The position numbers were made by a program, and so were the translations under genes. This document shows positions 27,634 through 36,212 of a DNA stretch of 42,006 bases, piece by piece (within the stretch, counting starts at the first letter, position 1; each line of letters opens with the position of its first letter). Under the pieces are notes generated by a model. That model did not search any database and was not told the origin of the DNA. It was given only the letters and a program-made list of their open reading frames with translations. This DNA comes from Draconibacterium orientale (GTDB taxonomy: Bacteria > Bacteroidota > Bacteroidia > Bacteroidales > FEN-979), in NCBI GenBank assembly GCA_020718225.1, contig DYSO01000008.1, forward strand, positions 1-42,006, given 5' to 3'.

Positions 27634-28533
27634 TTAATTTAATTGTGTATAATGCCCGATTAAATCCTTCTTTTCTGCTTCATCAATCCGCAGGATATTT
27701 GAGATCAACCAACCAGAATTCAAGTTATTCCGATTGAAATATGAGACTTCAAAATACCAGTTTGGTACCTGAAAAACATGGAATTTGACATTGTTCACGG
27801 AAACAAAACTGAGGTTTCCATTTTTCATCTCCATCACAAAGAGCGACAGCATATCGGGATGGTACTTATTTTCAAGATAATAATCGAGGTTTCCGGGATC
27901 CTTAAAAACTTTATGCAGGTTCATAAAATCAAGTTCATGGCTCATCGGATGAATGAAATATTTCAGGTTGGCCGTATCGTTGACATGGATAAAAAATTGC
28001 TCGAACAGGTCAAAATAAACATTTGAAAAAACCCATTTAAAGCCTCCGTTTTGTTTTTCAATCCTCAGAAAGAGAATAAGGTCCCGCTTCTCCTTTTTAT
28101 AAGTAAAAGTTGCTGAAACCTCTGCGAACCAGGAATTATCGTGAAAATCAAGGAATACCGGATTGCTTTTGCGAAGCGCTTCCTCAATGAAAACAAATTT
28201 CGCATCGTCACTGATCGAAGTATTGGATTGATCGAACAGCATATGTAAATAACTCTTTCTTGCTTTCAGATCATGATAGCCGGGATCGCCCGGATATAAC
28301 CTTTGTCCCCGGATATCTTCTTCTCCGTTAAATCGTAAAAAAAACTGGTTCATCTGTTTGGTCTGGGCATAAAAAACGGTTTCATCGGCTGAAAAAGAGC
28401 CAATGGAACCCTGACAAAAAACAGAGAGGGGCAGTATTAAAAAAAAGAGGGACAGGAGAAAAGAGGAATGGGCGCTTCTTTGAAATTTTTCCGATTCTGC
28501 TTTCATTGATTCAATTTTATTTTCATGACGCAT
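27634..28533 (-). CDS. Secreted protein of unknown function
   Basis: 299 aa from the ATG at 28533; a second ATG at 28506 would give a more ordinary signal peptide n-region. The hydrophobic core is SSFLLSLFFLILPLSVFCQ. The mature protein has a helical part (YHDLKARKSYLHMLFDQ, KFVFIEEALRKSN) and then paired strands (SWFAEVSATFTYKKEKRDLILFLRIEKQ). This layout is similar to the neighbouring 28554-29132 product and to the N-terminal domain of the LRR protein. Family not recognised. It lies 6 nt upstream of the LRR gene, so a shared complex is plausible. Confidence 0.65.
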   Translation of the reverse strand: MRHENKIESMKAESEKFQRSAHSSFLLSLFFLILPLSVFCQGSIGSFSADETVFYAQTKQMNQFFLRFNGEEDIRGQRLYPGDPGYHDLKARKSYLHMLFDQSNTSISDDAKFVFIEEALRKSNPVFLDFHDNSWFAEVSATFTYKKEKRDLILFLRIEKQNGGFKWVFSNVYFDLFEQFFIHVNDTANLKYFIHPMSHELDFMNLHKVFKDPGNLDYYLENKYHPDMLSLFVMEMKNGNLSFVSVNNVKFHVFQVPNWYFEVSYFNRNNLNSGWLISNILRIDEAEKKDLIGHYTQLN

Positions 28534-28553
28534 TCCTCTTTCCTCATTCCTTA

Positions 28554-29132
28554 CTACTTAGAAGTTTCCTTTACCCGGATATCTCCCAGCATGACATCCC
28601 AGAAACCAATGGTCCTGCCGCCTATCTGGGTCTCTTTCCGTTTCACATATACGGTAATATCTTTTTTGGTAGTGTCTTCATACACCAGCCCTTTTTCCTT
28701 ATCATACCCCTGAAAACGCTGATAAACAGTGATCACCCCTACATAGCTGCCATCGGGTTGACGTTCCAGGTCGCTCACATACTGGATTTTATACCAATCG
28801 ATCGTCACTCTGCTGTAGTTGAGCTGCATCAGGCGGTCGAAATACTCACGGACTTTGTAATAATTGACATCCTGCTTGCTCAGGGAGGAGACTCCGATTT
28901 CGCTATTTTCCATGAACAATTCAACGGCCCTTTCAATCACCCGTTGGGCGTCGGACCATTGGGTCTCTTTATCGCCGATGATGCTGATATATTTACTTAA
29001 ATCGCGGACCTTTTCCAGGGCCAGACTGTCAATTGCCTGTTTACGCTGTGGCGACAAGTTATCCTGGGCTGAAACACGAATGGATATCGATGTCAGGAAG
29101 GCCGTTATGATCAAAAAGAGGAGCTTTCTCAT
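28554..29132 (-). CDS. Secreted protein resembling the LRR protein's N-terminal domain
   Basis: 192 aa with signal peptide MRKLLFLIITAFLTSISIRVSAQ. The mature protein is a single small domain: helices (KYISIIGDKETQWSDAQRVIERAVELFM) followed by strands (SRVTIDWYKIQYVSD, GSYVGVITVYQRFQGYDKEKG). It aligns by eye, segment by segment, with residues about 70-180 of the LRR protein two genes downstream (FLADKRNPVSEKQTIITQSY ..., FFFKGARFTYSVQDVSLLSN). The fold may be NTF2-like; this is a guess from pattern. Spacing to the next upstream gene is 2 nt. Confidence 0.65.
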   Translation of the reverse strand: MRKLLFLIITAFLTSISIRVSAQDNLSPQRKQAIDSLALEKVRDLSKYISIIGDKETQWSDAQRVIERAVELFMENSEIGVSSLSKQDVNYYKVREYFDRLMQLNYSRVTIDWYKIQYVSDLERQPDGSYVGVITVYQRFQGYDKEKGLVYEDTTKKDITVYVKRKETQIGGRTIGFWDVMLGDIRVKETSK

Positions 29133-29134
29133 GT

Positions 29135-29947
29135 TTACTGTTTTTTAATTAGATCGAGTTCTTTGATTTTTCCATTGGCATCGAGTTGCAACGCATCAAT
29201 GGTATTGTTACTGGCTTTCTGGTCGCGGAGAAAGTGAAGGTACCGATTGATGGTAGTAGGTTTATCATAATCAACCATGGATCCGTCACGGCTGATAATA
29301 ATCAATACAGGTACATCATCTGAGGAGAAGAATTGCAATGTGCTCTGAATGGTGGCATCGGCCTGTGAAAGGTTGCCTGTCCTGGCTGAATTTGCGATCG
29401 TGGTAAACGCATTTTCGAGTTGTGTCCTGACCGGTAAAACCGAACCTGAGTTAAAGGAACGCATATCCTTGATCTTTTTTTCAACACGCACAATCAGTTC
29501 ATCAATCTCCGTATCCTTCAGGTTCTGCGATTTTATCCGGTTAAGTTCTGACTCAATCTGATCGGCTGTTTTGTTGTCCTTGTTTAAAACAAGGTCTAAA
29601 AGCGTTGCCCGGGCAGCATCAACGTTAATGGCTGTTTGTTTTGCCTGCTCTGCCATGCCCTGTTTCACTTTCTGGGAGGCCTTCAGCAGCATCTGGTTAA
29701 GATCGGGGTCGTTAAAATTTTTCCCCGTAATTTGAGATATCAACTGCTCCTGGCTTTCAAGCGAAAGGGTAGAAGTTCCATCGATGACCGGTTGCAATTG
29801 TTTTTTTGCAGTTTCGATCTGTGCCTTCCGCTCCTTTTTCGACAATTTACCGGTTGACTTACACCCTTCGGATCCAAACGCCAGAAGGGCGATCAGCAAA
29901 ACAAAGATGACATGTTGCCACCGTGTTTTCTTTAAATTATCCATCAT
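29135..29947 (-). CDS. Putative lipoprotein with helical core, function unknown
   Basis: The ORF is open to 29989, but the region before 29947 (MRFYSITNILNMIT) does not fit a signal peptide. The paired ATGs at 29947/29944 lead directly into MDNLKKTRWQHVIFVLLIALLAFGSEGCKS, a lipoprotein signal with Cys in GSEGC. The mature part is Lys/Gln/Ala-rich and mostly helical (KKERKAQIETAKKQL, VKQGMAEQAKQTAINVDAA), probably coiled-coil. A C-terminal part contains VPVLIIISRDGSMVDYDKPTTINRYLHFLRD. No family recognised. It is the promoter-proximal gene of the four-gene envelope unit, though no TAnnTTTG box is visible in the 83-nt gap to gcvT, so read-through from gcvT is possible. Confidence 0.65.
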   Translation of the reverse strand: MMDNLKKTRWQHVIFVLLIALLAFGSEGCKSTGKLSKKERKAQIETAKKQLQPVIDGTSTLSLESQEQLISQITGKNFNDPDLNQMLLKASQKVKQGMAEQAKQTAINVDAARATLLDLVLNKDNKTADQIESELNRIKSQNLKDTEIDELIVRVEKKIKDMRSFNSGSVLPVRTQLENAFTTIANSARTGNLSQADATIQSTLQFFSSDDVPVLIIISRDGSMVDYDKPTTINRYLHFLRDQKASNNTIDALQLDANGKIKELDLIKKQ

Positions 29948-30030
29948 TGTTATCATATTTAAAATATTAGTAATAGAATAAAATCGCAATTGATTGATCG
30001 TAAACCCATCATTATTTACTAATCAATTTG

Positions 30031-31119
30031 TTACTTTTTATAAAACGGAAATTTTACCACTTTGGCGCGCAGGATTTTATCCCTGATTTTAATATGGATT
30101 TCACTTCCTTCTTTCGAAAGCGCCGTGGGGACATAGCCCATCCCGACAGGGATTTTTACTGTTGGTCCCATCGTTCCGGAGGTTACCTCTCCGATTTTAT
30201 TCCCTTGTGCGTCCACGATTTCATATTCGTGCCGAGGGATTCCTTTATCGACCATTTCAAACCCAACGAGGCGGTGTTTAACCCCTTCCTGCTTTTGTTT
30301 CAGCAGGTACTCTTTGTTGATGAAATTTTTCTTTTCTGTAAATTTGGTGATCCAGCCCAAACCTGCTTCGATGGGCGAGGTGGTGTCGTTGATATCGTTT
30401 CCATAAAGGCAATATCCCATTTCGAGGCGCAAAGTATCGCGGGCTGCAAGTCCGATGGGCTTGATCCCAAATTCTTTCCCAGCCTCAAACACCGCATCCC
30501 ATATTTTTGGCGCATCTTCGTTGGCCATATAAATTTCACACCCGCCGGAACCAGTATACCCGGTTGTTGCAAACAGGATCCCGGGAATACCGGCAAATGT
30601 CAGTTTTTTAAAAGTATAATACTCCATGTCGGTGACCGGTGTATCGGTCAGTTTCTGCATGGCTTTTAATGCCAATGGACCCTGAACGGCAAGTTGGGCA
30701 ATTTCATCGGACGCATTATAAAGTTCAGCGCCCATCTTATTGTGACTGTTGCACCAGTTCCAATCTTTCTCAATATTGGAAGCATTGACTACCAGAAGGA
30801 AATTATCATCGGCAACTTTATAAACCAGAAGATCATCAACAATACCACCGGTTTCGTTTGGAAAACAGGAGTATTGAACCTTCCCCGGGACCAGTGTTGA
30901 AGCATCGTTTGAAGTCACCCATTGAATAAAATCAAGCGCTTTTGGCCCCTTCACCCAGAATTCGCCCATATGGGAGACATCAAAGACGCCCAGGGTTTTG
31001 CGAACCGTTTCATGTTCGGCATTGACCCCTTCGTACTGGAGGGGCATGTAATAGCCTGCAAATGGCACCATCTTAGCGCCCAGGTCTTCGTGAAATTTAG
31101 TGAATGCTGTATTTTTCAT
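30031..31119 (-). CDS. gcvT: Aminomethyltransferase, glycine cleavage system T protein
   Basis: 362 aa, standard length. It transfers the methylene group of the H-protein aminomethyl arm to tetrahydrofolate, releasing ammonia. Signatures: [24 protein letters not shown]-type N-terminus, [57 protein letters not shown], and the C-terminal barrel with [21 protein letters not shown]. gcvP and gcvH are not in the window. The start is flanked by a TAAATTTG box at 31147-31154, with a possible -33 TTG 16 nt upstream of it. Confidence 0.96.
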   Translation of the reverse strand: MKNTAFTKFHEDLGAKMVPFAGYYMPLQYEGVNAEHETVRKTLGVFDVSHMGEFWVKGPKALDFIQWVTSNDASTLVPGKVQYSCFPNETGGIVDDLLVYKVADDNFLLVVNASNIEKDWNWCNSHNKMGAELYNASDEIAQLAVQGPLALKAMQKLTDTPVTDMEYYTFKKLTFAGIPGILFATTGYTGSGGCEIYMANEDAPKIWDAVFEAGKEFGIKPIGLAARDTLRLEMGYCLYGNDINDTTSPIEAGLGWITKFTEKKNFINKEYLLKQKQEGVKHRLVGFEMVDKGIPRHEYEIVDAQGNKIGEVTSGTMGPTVKIPVGMGYVPTALSKEGSEIHIKIRDKILRAKVVKFPFYKK

Positions 31120-31146
31120 TTGTCAGAGATATATTGGTAAACGACA

Positions 31147-31154
31147 CAAATTTA
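31147..31154 (-). promoter_or_regulatory. -7 promoter box (TAAATTTG)
   Basis: On the - strand, 27 nt before the gcvT ATG. A - strand TTG (plus-strand CAA at 31171-31173) sits 16 nt upstream of the box. Confidence 0.45.
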
Positions 31155-31229
31155 GAAAAAATTGTCCCGGCAATGGCCTAATGTTTATATAATACTTCAA
31201 TTGTTTATATGTTCCCCCTGAAAATTTTT

Positions 31230-31237
31230 TACTTTTG
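31230..31237 (+). promoter_or_regulatory. -7 promoter box (TACTTTTG)
   Basis: Ends 4 nt before the ATG at 31242 of the PglF-type gene, again implying little or no leader. The nearest TTG (31201-31203) is 26 nt upstream, longer than usual. Confidence 0.4.
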
Positions 31238-31241
31238 ACCC

Positions 31242-33107
31242 ATGATAATTACCAAGGAAAATACCCCCCGGTGGCTGATTTTTCTGATCGATATAACCAT
31301 CGTGGTATCTTCGGTTGTGCTAGCCTATCTGCTGCGGTTCAATTTTGCCATTCCCCCTTCCGAACTCGATCCCTTGCCCCTCATTCTCCTTTACATGGTA
31401 TTGATCCGGTCGGGAAGTTTTTTGGTAGCCCGTTCCTATGCCAGTATTATCCGATATACCAGTACGGGGGATGCTTTGCGGGTTTTTGCCACCATTCTTT
31501 CCGGGAGCTTGCTTTTTGCCATCACAAACCTGATAACCTTCTTTATCATCGGTGGTTTTTTCTTCATTCCTTTTTCCATCATCATCATCGAATTTCTGGC
31601 TGTTTCGTTTGGAATGATCTCTTTCCGCCTTTTGGTAAAACTGGCCTTTCTTGAATTTCTGCACCCGGAGCGTGAAAAGGTCAACGTAGTGATCTATGGG
31701 GCAGGGGAAGCCGGGATTTCAGCAAAACGCACCCTCGACCGGGATGCCGGGACCAAATACACCGTACTTGCTTTTCTGGATGATAATCCAAACAAACAGG
31801 GAAAAAAACTCGAAGGGGTTGACATTCTCTCCCCCGAAAAACTGGACCATTTGCTGGAATTGAAAAGCATCGCACAGATCATCCTGGCAATCATGCACTT
31901 TGATATCATAAAAAAACAGGAGTTGGTTGCCAAATGCCTGGCATATAACACCAAAGTCCTGACCGTTCCCCCCATGATCCGTTGGATCAATGGAGAACTG
32001 AGTTTTAACCAGATACGCAACATCAAAATTGAAGAATTGCTGGAACGGGAAGAGATCAAACTGGACGAACAACGGATATCACGGGAACTTTCCGGCAAAG
32101 TTATATTAATAACGGGCGCTTCCGGATCGATTGGCAGTGAAATTGTCAGGCTCGTTTCGCGTTATTCGCCCCGAAAACTGATACTGGTCGATCAGGCCGA
32201 AACACCCCTTCACCTCTTATCGCTCGAAGCAGCGGAGTTTCACCCGGAACCTTCCATAGAATTTATCCTGTGCGACATTTGCAATGAACAGAGGATGCGT
32301 CGCATTTTTGAAACCTTTCCCCCGGATATTATTTACCACGCGGCGGCTTACAAGCATGTTCCGATGATGGAAAACAACCCGGCAGAAGCAGTTCTTACCA
32401 ATATTAAAGGGACTACAGTCGTTGCTGATCTCGCACTTGAGTTCGGAGTCCGGAAGTTTATTATGGTCTCTACCGACAAAGCCGTTAACCCTACCAATGT
32501 GATGGGGGCATCCAAACGCATTGCGGAAATTTATACACAGGCTTTAAATTCAAAAAACCGTACCCGGTACATTACAACCCGTTTTGGAAATGTATTGAAT
32601 TCAAGTGGTTCCGTTATTCCTCTCTTCCGGAGCCAGATTGAAAAAGGGGGTCCCGTCACCATTACCCACCCGGAAGTTACCCGTTTCTTTATGACCATCC
32701 CGGAAGCCTGCCAGCTTGTTCTTGAAGCAGGAGCCATTGGGGAAGGAGGTGAGATTTTCATCTTCGACATGGGGAAGCCGGTTAAAATACGCGAACTGGC
32801 ATACAATATGATCCGGCTGTCGGGGTTAACTCCCGAAAAAGAGATACCAATCAAATATACAGGTTTACGTCCCGGTGAAAAACTCTTTGAAGAACTTCTC
32901 AATATCGAAGAAAATTCACTTCCCACCCACCACCCGCTGATCATGATCGCCAAGGTGAGAGAATACAGCCTGGATGAAGTTACAAGGGAAATTCAACAAC
33001 TGATTCAAATGGCGCCGGGAAAATCGAATTTCGACATTGTTAAAAAAATGAAAGGGATCGTTCCCGAGTATAAAAGTCAGAATTCTGTATTTCAACAACT
33101 TGACTGA
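31242..33107 (+). CDS. Membrane nucleoside-diphosphate-sugar 4,6-dehydratase (PglF/CapD type)
   Basis: 621 aa. Four transmembrane helices fill about residues 12-145 (WLIFLIDITIVVSSVVLAYLL, ..., FFIPFSIIIIEFLAVSFGMISF). A first Rossmann-like domain follows (VVIYGAGEAGISAKRTLD), then an extended SDR domain from about 287: ILITGASGSIGSE (Gly292, Gly295, Gly298), HAAAYKHVPMMENNP, VSTDKAVNPTNVMGASKR. The usual SDR Tyr of YxxxK is Met421 (Lys425), as known for PglF-type dehydratases. It makes a 4-keto-6-deoxy UDP-sugar for surface glycans. TACTTTTG ends 4 nt before the ATG. miaA follows with overlap or close spacing. Confidence 0.92.
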   Translation: MIITKENTPRWLIFLIDITIVVSSVVLAYLLRFNFAIPPSELDPLPLILLYMVLIRSGSFLVARSYASIIRYTSTGDALRVFATILSGSLLFAITNLITFFIIGGFFFIPFSIIIIEFLAVSFGMISFRLLVKLAFLEFLHPEREKVNVVIYGAGEAGISAKRTLDRDAGTKYTVLAFLDDNPNKQGKKLEGVDILSPEKLDHLLELKSIAQIILAIMHFDIIKKQELVAKCLAYNTKVLTVPPMIRWINGELSFNQIRNIKIEELLEREEIKLDEQRISRELSGKVILITGASGSIGSEIVRLVSRYSPRKLILVDQAETPLHLLSLEAAEFHPEPSIEFILCDICNEQRMRRIFETFPPDIIYHAAAYKHVPMMENNPAEAVLTNIKGTTVVADLALEFGVRKFIMVSTDKAVNPTNVMGASKRIAEIYTQALNSKNRTRYITTRFGNVLNSSGSVIPLFRSQIEKGGPVTITHPEVTRFFMTIPEACQLVLEAGAIGEGGEIFIFDMGKPVKIRELAYNMIRLSGLTPEKEIPIKYTGLRPGEKLFEELLNIEENSLPTHHPLIMIAKVREYSLDEVTREIQQLIQMAPGKSNFDIVKKMKGIVPEYKSQNSVFQQLD

Positions 33108-33132
33108 TTCAATAAGAAAGGTTAAACCCACC

Positions 33133-34053
33133 ATGATTGCAGTTCTCGGGCCCACCGCTTCGGGTAAAACTGCACTTGCTGTAAAGATTGCCCACGAGAT
33201 GAACGGCGAAGTGATTTCAGCCGATTCAAGGCAGGTTTACAAAGGAATGGATATCGGAACAGGGAAAGATTACGACGATTACCTGATTGGAGAGGAGCGG
33301 ATCCCCTGTCATCTGATCGACATTGCCGAACCGGGAACGGAATATAATATTTTTCGTTACCAGCAGGATTTTTTACCGGTTTACCAAAACATCACCGGCA
33401 GGGGAAAGCTTCCGGTTCTTTGCGGAGGATCGGGAATGTACCTGGAAGCTATTTTAAGGGGCTACCAGTTAACCGAAGCCGGGGGCGATTCGGTTTTTTT
33501 GAAATCGCTGACGGATAAAACCTTAAATGAACTGACCGACATCCTGAAATCGTATAAAACCCTGCACAATAAAACAGACATTGAAGACCGGGATCGGCTG
33601 ATACGAGCCATTGAAATTGAGCATCAAGCCATTACGGAAAATAAAAAACAGCCCTTTCCGCATATTCCCTCCTTCGTTTTTGGAATTTTTTTCCCCAGGG
33701 GATTATTAAAAAAAAGAATAACAGAACGGCTGGCAAACCGGATTGAAGGTGGGATGATCAAGGAGATAGAGTGGCTCCTTAACCGTGGCATCGAACCGGA
33801 AAGGCTAATGCGCTATGGCCTTGAATATAAATTCGGGACCCGGTTAGTTACAGGGTCAATCTCGTACGATGAGTTCTTCCACTCCCTCAACAAAGCAATC
33901 CATCAATTTTCGAAGCGTCAGATGACCTGGTTCAGGCGTATGGAGCGACAGGGAAATAAAATAACATGGATCGACGGAAGGTGGACAGCAGAAGAGAAGA
34001 TTGCTTTCATCAGGGACCATTTTCCCTTGCAGAAAGATCAAAAAAATACATGA
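33133..34053 (+). CDS. miaA: tRNA dimethylallyltransferase
   Basis: Adds the isopentenyl group to A37 of tRNAs that read UNN codons. From the ATG at 33133 it is 306 aa. The ORF track starts at an in-frame TTG (33100) that overlaps the upstream gene by 8 nt and adds 11 residues. I prefer the ATG because it sits six residues before the P-loop, as usual in the family. P-loop GPTASGKT at 6-13; ISADSRQVYKGMDIGTGK at 28-45; a DRDRLIRAIEI-type segment; RMEGGMIKEI-like IEGGMIKEIEWLL; GLEYK; and the C-terminal KRQMTWFRR. It is transcribed behind the PglF-type gene and ends 14 nt from the convergent histidine-kinase gene. Confidence 0.95.
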   Translation: MIAVLGPTASGKTALAVKIAHEMNGEVISADSRQVYKGMDIGTGKDYDDYLIGEERIPCHLIDIAEPGTEYNIFRYQQDFLPVYQNITGRGKLPVLCGGSGMYLEAILRGYQLTEAGGDSVFLKSLTDKTLNELTDILKSYKTLHNKTDIEDRDRLIRAIEIEHQAITENKKQPFPHIPSFVFGIFFPRGLLKKRITERLANRIEGGMIKEIEWLLNRGIEPERLMRYGLEYKFGTRLVTGSISYDEFFHSLNKAIHQFSKRQMTWFRRMERQGNKITWIDGRWTAEEKIAFIRDHFPLQKDQKNT

Positions 34054-34067
34054 AGCCGGCAAAGAGG

Positions 34068-36038
34068 TCAGGGTAACCTCAGCGCTTGCCGGATGGTTGA
34101 AATCAGTACCTCTTTTTCAAAAGGTTTTGAAATAAAATGGGTCAATCCATTCTTTAAAATCTGCTCTTTTTCATTGGCAGTGGCATATCCGGTAATAGCA
34201 ATAAAGGGGATTTCCTTATAATTATCCATGATTTTAATAGCGCGTGTCACTTCAATTCCATTCATTTCCGAACTCAGGTTGATATCCATGAGAATGGCGT
34301 CGTACTGCTTAATAATTGCCTGACTCAGGGCTGTATAACCATCGAAAGCTTTCTCAACGGTACAAAAAGAGTTGATAAAAAATTCGATCAGGTCTGAATT
34401 GGCCTTATTATCTTCAACGATTAACACCAGCGGTTTTGAATCATATACTTTTTCCACAACCGGTATTGGCTCTGTTTGACCGGGTTCCCGGTCGGGTTTA
34501 CGAAATTCCGGCTTTGTTGCATAAACACGGGGGAACCTGACGATGAACACAGTCCCTGTTCCGGGGATGGTTTCAAGGTCAATTTCCCCATTTAAAAGAT
34601 CGACAAATTTTTTACACAAGGTCAATCCAAGTCCCGTTCCTTCATAGGTACGGGCCAATCCTTCGCTTCCCTGCCGGAAAGCTTCAAAAATATAATTTTT
34701 CTGTTCCGGCAGGATGCCGGTACCGGTATCTTTCACCCTTATTGCAACCAATTCCGATTTTCCCCGCAATTCAGCTTCAACTAAAATTGTTACGGAACCT
34801 GATTTGGTAAATTTAATGGCATTATCGACCAGATGGTGTATGATATTTCTGAACAGTCCCCGGTCCACATTCGCGTATAATTCAGTTTCTGATAAAACCG
34901 ATAATTCGATATTTTTCTTTTTTGCCAGATCCTCATAATTTTTAACGGCATTGTGCACCTCTTCGGTCAGGTTCACAATCTCGGGATAAATCCGGGTCTG
35001 GTCCGACTCAAGGTGGGCAAGGTCGAGGATCGAGTTAAGCGTTGCCATCAAGCGTTTCCCGGAAGTAAGGATGGTATCGGCCATTTCGATGTATTCAATT
35101 TTTGTATGCGCCTCTTTTAAAATCCTGGCAAAGCCCAGGATTCCATTCATAGGAGTCCGGAGTTCATGGTTGATATTCAATAACAGAGAAGATTTGAGCC
35201 GGCTCGATTCTTCTGCTTTTTCCTTTGCCATAATCAACTCTTCCTTGACCTTCTGTCGTTCGGTAATATCCCTGAGGATACCGATGGCACACCATTTCCC
35301 TTTGATCCTGACAGAGGAGAGGGAGAGCTCAACGGGTATTACGGTCCTATTTTTCCTGATGGCCTCCAATTCGAGGGTTTTATTTATTGCCGGCCCTTGC
35401 CCGTTGGATTGAAAAGCAGGGAAAGCTGCTGCGAAACCATTGTTAAAACGGGCCGGACTGATGAGGTGATGAAGGCTTTTGCCTAATACTTCATCCTTTT
35501 TATAACCCAGGATTCGGGAAGCAGCTTCATTCCAGAAAGAGATGTTCCCATCGTTATCGATCATGATGATGGCATCCTTCACCGAAGAGGTTATGGCCCT
35601 GAGAACACCCTCCTGGTCCCTGAAGGCATCTTCGGCCAGCCGGTGTTTATGTCGAATTGCCGCATCCCTGAGTTCACGTTCAATGGCTGGTAAAAGACGC
35701 TGGAGGTTCACCTTCATAATACAATCGGTAGCCCCCATTTTCATTGCCAATACGGCAGTTGACTCGCTCATCATCCCGGAAACCAAAATAAAAGGCACAT
35801 CAAGTCCCTTTTCACGTACCAGGGATAATGCAATCAGCCCCCCGAAACCGGGAATTTCATAATCGGAAAGGATTAAATCCCAGTGTCCGTTATCAAGGGC
35901 AGCAATCAGGCTCTCTTGCCGGTCAACACAATGCCAGAAAAGATCATGGTAAACCTTTTTCAGCTCGTCGACCAGAACAGCCGTATCATTCGGAGAATCT
36001 TCAATAATTAAAACACGGATGGGCTTGGTCATAGGCAA
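34068..36038 (-). CDS. Hybrid sensor histidine kinase: REC-PAS-HisKA-HATPase-REC
   Basis: 656 aa, no transmembrane segment, so cytoplasmic. The N-terminal receiver (1-125) has Glu13/Asp14 and phosphoacceptor Asp59 (ILSDYEIPG). A PAS domain follows (about 145-260: DAIIMIDNDGNISFWNEAASRILGY, AIGILRDITERQ). HisKA has His291 in LNINHELRTPMNGILGF. The ATPase domain has N-box Asn406 (HLVDNAIKFT), VKDTGTGI and GTGLGLTL. The C-terminal receiver (about 537-656) has Asp585 (ILMDINLSSEMNG) and Lys638 in FISKPF. There is no DNA-binding output and no adjacent response regulator, so it probably feeds a phosphorelay elsewhere. A TTTG-N21-TACATTTG promoter lies 28 nt upstream. Confidence 0.93.
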   Translation of the reverse strand: MPMTKPIRVLIIEDSPNDTAVLVDELKKVYHDLFWHCVDRQESLIAALDNGHWDLILSDYEIPGFGGLIALSLVREKGLDVPFILVSGMMSESTAVLAMKMGATDCIMKVNLQRLLPAIERELRDAAIRHKHRLAEDAFRDQEGVLRAITSSVKDAIIMIDNDGNISFWNEAASRILGYKKDEVLGKSLHHLISPARFNNGFAAAFPAFQSNGQGPAINKTLELEAIRKNRTVIPVELSLSSVRIKGKWCAIGILRDITERQKVKEELIMAKEKAEESSRLKSSLLLNINHELRTPMNGILGFARILKEAHTKIEYIEMADTILTSGKRLMATLNSILDLAHLESDQTRIYPEIVNLTEEVHNAVKNYEDLAKKKNIELSVLSETELYANVDRGLFRNIIHHLVDNAIKFTKSGSVTILVEAELRGKSELVAIRVKDTGTGILPEQKNYIFEAFRQGSEGLARTYEGTGLGLTLCKKFVDLLNGEIDLETIPGTGTVFIVRFPRVYATKPEFRKPDREPGQTEPIPVVEKVYDSKPLVLIVEDNKANSDLIEFFINSFCTVEKAFDGYTALSQAIIKQYDAILMDINLSSEMNGIEVTRAIKIMDNYKEIPFIAITGYATANEKEQILKNGLTHFISKPFEKEVLISTIRQALRLP

Positions 36039-36066
36039 TGTTTCAGTTCCATCGACTTATCCGTAA

Positions 36067-36099
36067 CAAATGTACATGAAAATTCTACATATTATCAAA
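36067..36099 (-). promoter_or_regulatory. -33/-7 promoter (TTTG-N21-TACATTTG)
   Basis: On the - strand, TTTG (36096-36099), 21-nt spacer, TACATTTG (36067-36074), 28 nt before the histidine kinase ATG. Full two-part match to the Bacteroidota promoter. Confidence 0.55.
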
Positions 36100-36169
36100 C
36101 AGACTTATGGAAATCAAAGTTGAAGAATTTTTAGGTTAAACGTACAGAATAATGGTTCTGGAATGCAAA

Positions 36170-36201
36170 AAAAAAGGCTGCTTTTCAGCAGCCTTTTTTT
36201 T
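36170..36201 (-). terminator. Bidirectional rho-independent terminator
   Basis: A 7-bp perfect stem (GGCTGCT/AGCAGCC, 36176-36193) with a TTTC loop is flanked by an A-tract on the left and a T-tract on the right. It can therefore terminate in either direction. It lies 12-20 nt after the stop of the T9SS cargo gene and separates it from the histidine kinase promoter. Confidence 0.85.
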
Positions 36202-36212
36202 ACTAAAACCGA

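Noticed and set aside
29948-29989. Longer start for the 29135 lipoprotein gene
   Set aside because: The extra residues precede the lipoprotein signal and would displace it from the N-terminus.
31120-31241. Glycine riboswitch upstream of gcvT
   Set aside because: The 122-nt divergent gap with two -7 boxes leaves gcvT a leader of only about 20-25 nt, too short for a riboswitch.
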